Origin: Polynucleobacter sp. MWH-Braz-FAM2G | GTDB lineage: Bacteria > Pseudomonadota > Gammaproteobacteria > Burkholderiales > Burkholderiaceae | Reading direction: 5' to 3' | Length of the DNA: 64,000 bases | Assembly: GCF_018687635.1 (NCBI RefSeq) | Contig: NZ_CP061300.1 | Location: forward strand, 1,509,424 to 1,573,423 | Part shown: positions 61,093 through 64,000 of the stretch, one piece after another | Layout of the letters: each line of letters opens with the position of its first letter | Numbering within the stretch: the stretch's first letter is position 1 | The notes under the pieces: model-generated | The model's database searches: none | Told to the model about the DNA's origin: nothing | Seen by the model: the letters and a program-made list of their open reading frames with translations, nothing else | Made by a program: the position numbers and the translations under genes

Positions 61093-61739
61093 TGAAAGTT
61101 GTACTCTACGGATATTGGCGGTCTCTAGCAGCTTATCGTGTTCGGGTTGCCCTAGGATTAAAGGGCATTTCTTTTCAAGAGGTATCCGTCAATCTAGCTA
61201 GTGGCGAACAATTTGGTGAGGCATACAGCACCCTTAATCCTCAGCATGTTGTTCCACTCCTTCAACACAACGATCATGAGATTGTTCAATCACTTGCCAT
61301 TCTTGAATATATTGAGGATATCTGGCCTGAGCCACAACTGATTCCAAGTGCACCCCTAGATAAGGCCGAAGTTAAGGCTCTAGCGTTAATCACCATTGCA
61401 GACACTCATCCTCTGATTGTTCCGCGAGTAAGAAATTTCCTAAACAAGGAGCTAGGACTTGATGAATCAGGTCAATCCGCTTGGGCTCAGCATTGGTTTG
61501 CTAAAGGCAATGAGGCAATAGAAAGTACCCTCATTAAATTGGGAAAACACAGAACCTATTCGTTTGGCGACGAACTGACAATTGCAGATATCGCATTAAC
61601 ATCACATGTCATTGGGGCAAAGTTATTTAATGTTGATATGAGTAGCGCACCCATCCTGAGTGGGATCTTTGAGAACTGCATGAAGATTCCTAGTTTCTCA
61701 AATGCACATCCCCTCAAACAAGCTGGCGCACCCAAATAA
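61092..61739 (+). CDS. Zeta-class glutathione S-transferase / maleylacetoacetate isomerase-like
   Basis: The 215-residue protein has the thioredoxin-like GST N-domain (LYGYWRSLAAYRVRVALGLKG) with VVPLL and IVQSLAILEYIED, then an all-helical C-domain ending with SFSNAHPLKQ. Maleylacetoacetate isomerases use SSCxWRVRIAL; here the Ser-Ser-Cys segment reads Ser-Leu-Ala, so the conserved cysteine is missing. The fold is certain, the isomerase reaction less so. It may isomerise a maleyl-type intermediate in the same pathway as the aldehyde dehydrogenase. Confidence 0.78.
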   Translation: MKVVLYGYWRSLAAYRVRVALGLKGISFQEVSVNLASGEQFGEAYSTLNPQHVVPLLQHNDHEIVQSLAILEYIEDIWPEPQLIPSAPLDKAEVKALALITIADTHPLIVPRVRNFLNKELGLDESGQSAWAQHWFAKGNEAIESTLIKLGKHRTYSFGDELTIADIALTSHVIGAKLFNVDMSSAPILSGIFENCMKIPSFSNAHPLKQAGAPK

Positions 61740-61760
61740 GCCTAACCCAAATAAGCCTAA
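61731..61760. repeat. Perfect 15-bp tandem duplication over the gene end
   Basis: CCCAAATAAGCCTAA occurs twice head to tail. The first copy holds the last two codons and stop of the GST-like gene; because 15 is a multiple of three the second copy repeats the same reading frame and its stops. Confidence 0.9.
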
Positions 61761-61784
61761 AAGTGATTTGCTGTTCATCTAGCT

Positions 61785-62120
61785 TTAAATTAAAAATCTC
61801 GCAATCGTAAAAGCCAGCATTCCTATAAAGATGGTTGCCAGCATGCTTTTGGTAATTAAAAAACCAATAATTGCGGCGATACCCCCATAGACCTGCGGTG
61901 AGTTGAGATGAAGCTCCAGAAGTTGCGAGGACGGATCTTTTGTAAATATTACTTCTGGAAGAACAATGGCAATTAATGCAGCAGTCGGCGCATAACGCAA
62001 AACTTCACGAATGGTTTCTGAAATTTCAAATCTCGATCCTGCCAATAAAAAGAAACCTCTAGTTATGATGGTAATCAGCATCAAACCCAGGAATGCAACC
62101 CACAACTCTAATGAACTCAT
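61785..62120 (-). CDS. azlD: AzlD-family protein (second pair)
   Basis: The 111-residue protein has three or four hydrophobic helices and the family features LMLITIITRGFFLLAGSRF, VLRYAPTAALIAIVLPEV and a final helix ending in ARFLI. It overlaps azlC by 4 bases (ATGA) and converges on the GST-like gene. It would form an exporter with the AzlC next to it. Confidence 0.83.
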   Translation of the reverse strand: MSSLELWVAFLGLMLITIITRGFFLLAGSRFEISETIREVLRYAPTAALIAIVLPEVIFTKDPSSQLLELHLNSPQVYGGIAAIIGFLITKSMLATIFIGMLAFTIARFLI

Positions 62121-62827
62121 CGCTTGGACTCCTTATTGCGCTTATCCATCAATATTGCCGCAACGACTCCCGCTACAACCGAGCACACAATCGATAGCCG
62201 ATATGGAAAATTGATCGTCAATATACAGGCTGCAGCTGCGGCCAATGCCGAGACTAACGCCGTTTTATTTTGAATGGCAGGAACAATCAAGGCAATTAAG
62301 GCAAGTGTTCCAGCAAATCCAATACCCCAAGCACTCGGAATATAAGCTCCAAATATGATTGCCGTACTGACTCCTAACTGCCAAACCAACCAGTTAGTGA
62401 TTGCCATTCCCAAAAAATAGAACAACTCTGTATGCGTACCATGTGCCTTTTCAGAGGCAGCAAATTTATGAACAAATTTGGCAAAAGCAATATCGCCATT
62501 CAAATAGCCAATAGACACCCTCTTCCAAAATGGATATTTTTTAAAGTGCGTTTGAAGTACCGCGCTAAATATGACGAAACGTAAGTTCACAATGAACGCA
62601 GTTAACCATATAGTCCACAAAGGAAAATCGCCCGCAATCAACGGCATCACGGCAAGTTGTGCCGATCCTGCATACGCCAAGATATTCATCCAAAAAGTTT
62701 CGAATGGTTTTAAGCCAGCGCTAATTAATGCAATATTGGTAACGATCGACCAAGCAAATATTGCGGGGGCTGGCTCAGCCATTGCTTTGACCCCATCAAT
62801 AAAGGGAGCTTGTCTATAAAACTTCAA
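62117..62827 (-). CDS. azlC: AzlC-family protein (second pair)
   Basis: The 236-residue membrane protein has the AzlC pattern (FWMNILAYAGSAQLAVMPLIA, LTAFIVNLRFVIFSAVLQ). The start is TTG at 62827; the first in-frame methionine (residue 16) would still leave the first helix, so the true start is open. It differs from the 24.7-25.5 kb AzlC protein in sequence and lacks that protein's acidic N-terminus. Its role beside the catabolic cluster may be export of an amino acid or a related intermediate. Confidence 0.83.
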   Translation of the reverse strand: MKFYRQAPFIDGVKAMAEPAPAIFAWSIVTNIALISAGLKPFETFWMNILAYAGSAQLAVMPLIAGDFPLWTIWLTAFIVNLRFVIFSAVLQTHFKKYPFWKRVSIGYLNGDIAFAKFVHKFAASEKAHGTHTELFYFLGMAITNWLVWQLGVSTAIIFGAYIPSAWGIGFAGTLALIALIVPAIQNKTALVSALAAAAACILTINFPYRLSIVCSVVAGVVAAILMDKRNKESKR

Positions 62828-63007
62828 GGTAGGTAATGAGTGTTAGATATGCATTCGAAAGGAAATTGCATTATCGCATTTCATCCAAAATGACCGCTTT
62901 AGGAAATGAAAGAGTCCATAATAAATGGGGCTAATTAAGCCTGAGGATAGAAATTATCTAAGCCCTATTTGAACTCCAATTCCAATCTCAAATCCAACAC
63001 TTATCGT

Positions 63008-63400
63008 TTAAATTAATTCTGATATTTCAATTAAGTTTTGATCAGGATCTCGAACGTAAACTGAATTGATTTTTTGTGTAGCACCAGTACGGATCACGGG
63101 ACCTTCGATAACTGGCCAGTTTTCTGCAGCAAGTTTTGCCACCACCTCTTTAAGCGAGCGATCGGCAATAAAACAAAGATCGAGGGATCCAGGAGTTGGA
63201 AGATCTGCCTTAGGCTCAAACTCTTTTCCCTTAATATGCAGATTGATTTTCTGGTTACCAAACTTAAATGCTTTACGCTCAACTGGTGGCGTGCCCCCTA
63301 TAAAGGATTCGAGCTTCATACCTAAAACACGAGTATAAAAATCGACGCATTCCGCCTCTTTAGCAGTTGTAAGCACTAAATGATCTAAATGATCGATCAT
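63008..63400 (-). CDS. VOC-family metalloprotein (glyoxalase/dioxygenase-like)
   Basis: The 130-residue protein has two beta-alpha-beta-beta-beta units: DHLDHLVLTTAKEAECVDFY with the first metal histidine, NLHIKGKEF in the middle, and NLIEISEL with the terminal glutamate. An AGAGGA box precedes the ATG. It starts 21 bases after the HMG-CoA lyase-like gene. Family members include glyoxalase I, ring-cleavage enzymes and methylmalonyl-CoA epimerase; none is singled out by sequence here. Confidence 0.83.
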   Translation of the reverse strand: MIDHLDHLVLTTAKEAECVDFYTRVLGMKLESFIGGTPPVERKAFKFGNQKINLHIKGKEFEPKADLPTPGSLDLCFIADRSLKEVVAKLAAENWPVIEGPVIRTGATQKINSVYVRDPDQNLIEISELI

Positions 63401-63421
63401 GTTTATCCTCTTGTAGTCAAT

Positions 63422-64000
63422 TTATTGAGCGCGACGTAATTCATCGACATAACTAGGCTCAGGATGTAATGCAAAAGCTGAACCCGCCTTTGCTACTTGC
63501 CCTGGTACTTCGTGCCCTACAATCTGCGGAAGCTCCCTAGCGAGTTGCAACAACTTTTCTAAATCAATGCCTGTCTCATAACCCATCGCATCTAGCATGT
63601 GAATAGCGTCTTCACTAGAAATATTTCCGCTGGCGCCTGGTGCATATGGACAACCACCCAAGCCGCCTAAAGAGCCATCAAATCGGACGATCCCGGACTG
63701 GACTGCAGCAAGCACATTCGCTAATCCCATTCCTCTGGTGTTATGGAAATGCATGGTGAGCTGTAAATTAGGAAAACGCTTTTGCAAGACATCGCTCATT
63801 CTCTTAACTTGCTCTGGATTTGCCATTCCAGTCGTATCGCAAATAGTCAGCCCCCTTACCCCTAGATCAGCAAAGCGTTGAGCAAAGTTTTCAACAACCG
63901 ACTGAGACACATCGCCCTCCATAGGACAACCAAAACATGTGGATAAAGAGACGTTGATCGGTGTCCTACCATCTACATAACGTATAACCTCCGCCAATCC
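63422..64000 (-). CDS. Hydroxymethylglutaryl-CoA lyase family protein, truncated by window edge
   Basis: The visible 192 residues are the C-terminal two thirds of an HMG-CoA lyase-type TIM barrel: a CDTTGMANP segment, the metal-binding HFHNTRG, and the GCPYAPGASGN signature with the catalytic cysteine. The frame is open at the right edge, so the N-terminal part lies outside. Enzymes of this family cleave HMG-CoA in leucine degradation or act on related citramalyl/citryl intermediates. It probably heads a transcript with the VOC gene. Confidence 0.85.
   Translation of the reverse strand, partial: GLAEVIRYVDGRTPINVSLSTCFGCPMEGDVSQSVVENFAQRFADLGVRGLTICDTTGMANPEQVKRMSDVLQKRFPNLQLTMHFHNTRGMGLANVLAAVQSGIVRFDGSLGGLGGCPYAPGASGNISSEDAIHMLDAMGYETGIDLEKLLQLARELPQIVGHEVPGQVAKAGSAFALHPEPSYVDELRRAQ

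Noticed and set aside
61785..62827. Second azlCD pair as a recent duplication of the first
   Set aside because: The proteins differ clearly in sequence and N-terminus and the pairs sit in unrelated contexts, so they look like separate family members.
1..64000. CRISPR array or insertion sequence
   Set aside because: Read by eye, I found no series of regularly spaced repeats and no transposase-like protein in any frame with support.

Overview
The window reads as a chromosomal stretch of a free-living betaproteobacterium of the Burkholderiaceae, most likely Polynucleobacter or a close relative. This rests on the style of the encoded proteins, the compact layout with many 1-11 base overlaps, a moderate GC content judged by eye, and the mix of assimilatory nitrate, cyanate and glycolate genes typical of freshwater plankton. 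No transposase, integrase, phage gene, CRISPR array or rRNA was seen. The assignment is inference; no database was searched.

Layout. 1-8 kb: the tail of an unidentified gene, a CysB-type regulator, tRNA-Leu(CAA) on the minus strand, then the plus-strand housekeeping run yebC-purD-hemF-nadD-rsfS-rlmH-maf-rng. 8-12.5 kb: envelope genes, with msbA on the minus strand facing three plus-strand glycosyltransferases for the lipopolysaccharide core. 12.5-18.6 kb: dnaE (minus), gluQ (plus) and a RhlE-type RNA helicase (minus). 18.6-24.3 kb: a glycolate/glyoxylate module made of a GlcG/HbpS-like protein, a serine/alanine-glyoxylate aminotransferase, a GntR/FCD regulator and a large FAD plus Fe-S 2-hydroxyacid dehydrogenase. 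Two identical 12-bp palindromes lie in its divergent promoter region. 24.3-28.7 kb: azlCD, queG, tsaE, a Tat-exported amidase (amiC) and tRNA-Lys(TTT).

28.7-43 kb is the inorganic nitrogen region. The minus-strand operon cobA-cynA-cynB-cynD-cynS faces the plus-strand operon nrtA-nirB-nirD-nasA-ybiB-HPP. CobA supplies the siroheme precursor for NirB. The single permease/ATPase pair probably serves both nitrate and cyanate uptake. Cyanase releases ammonia from cyanate, and NasA plus NirBD reduce nitrate to ammonium. A second HPP membrane gene overlapped with a CBS-domain gene follows, tail to tail with the first HPP gene.

43-51.3 kb is accessory: an orphan secreted peptide, a secreted amidohydrolase, a HAD hydrolase, and a metal-handling group (membrane protein with a Met/His-rich tail, small His/Cys protein, CopZ-like chaperone, CDF exporter). 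Next comes an SHP-type cytochrome, diheme cytochrome and cytochrome b561 operon, with an exact FNR-type box upstream, then small membrane proteins and a universal stress protein. 51.4-64 kb looks like a catabolic region of unknown substrate: a complete branched-chain-type ABC transporter (livKHMGF order), two alpha/beta hydrolases, a ketopantoate-reductase-like enzyme, a GntR/FCD regulator, an aldehyde dehydrogenase, a zeta-type glutathione transferase, a second azlCD pair, a VOC protein and a truncated HMG-CoA lyase at the right edge.

The best leads are the FNR-boxed SHP cytochrome operon, the paired GntR operators spaced at about nine helical turns, the two-binding-protein nitrate/cyanate transporter, the split CBS/HPP pair, the metal-handling group and the uncharacterised catabolic cluster.
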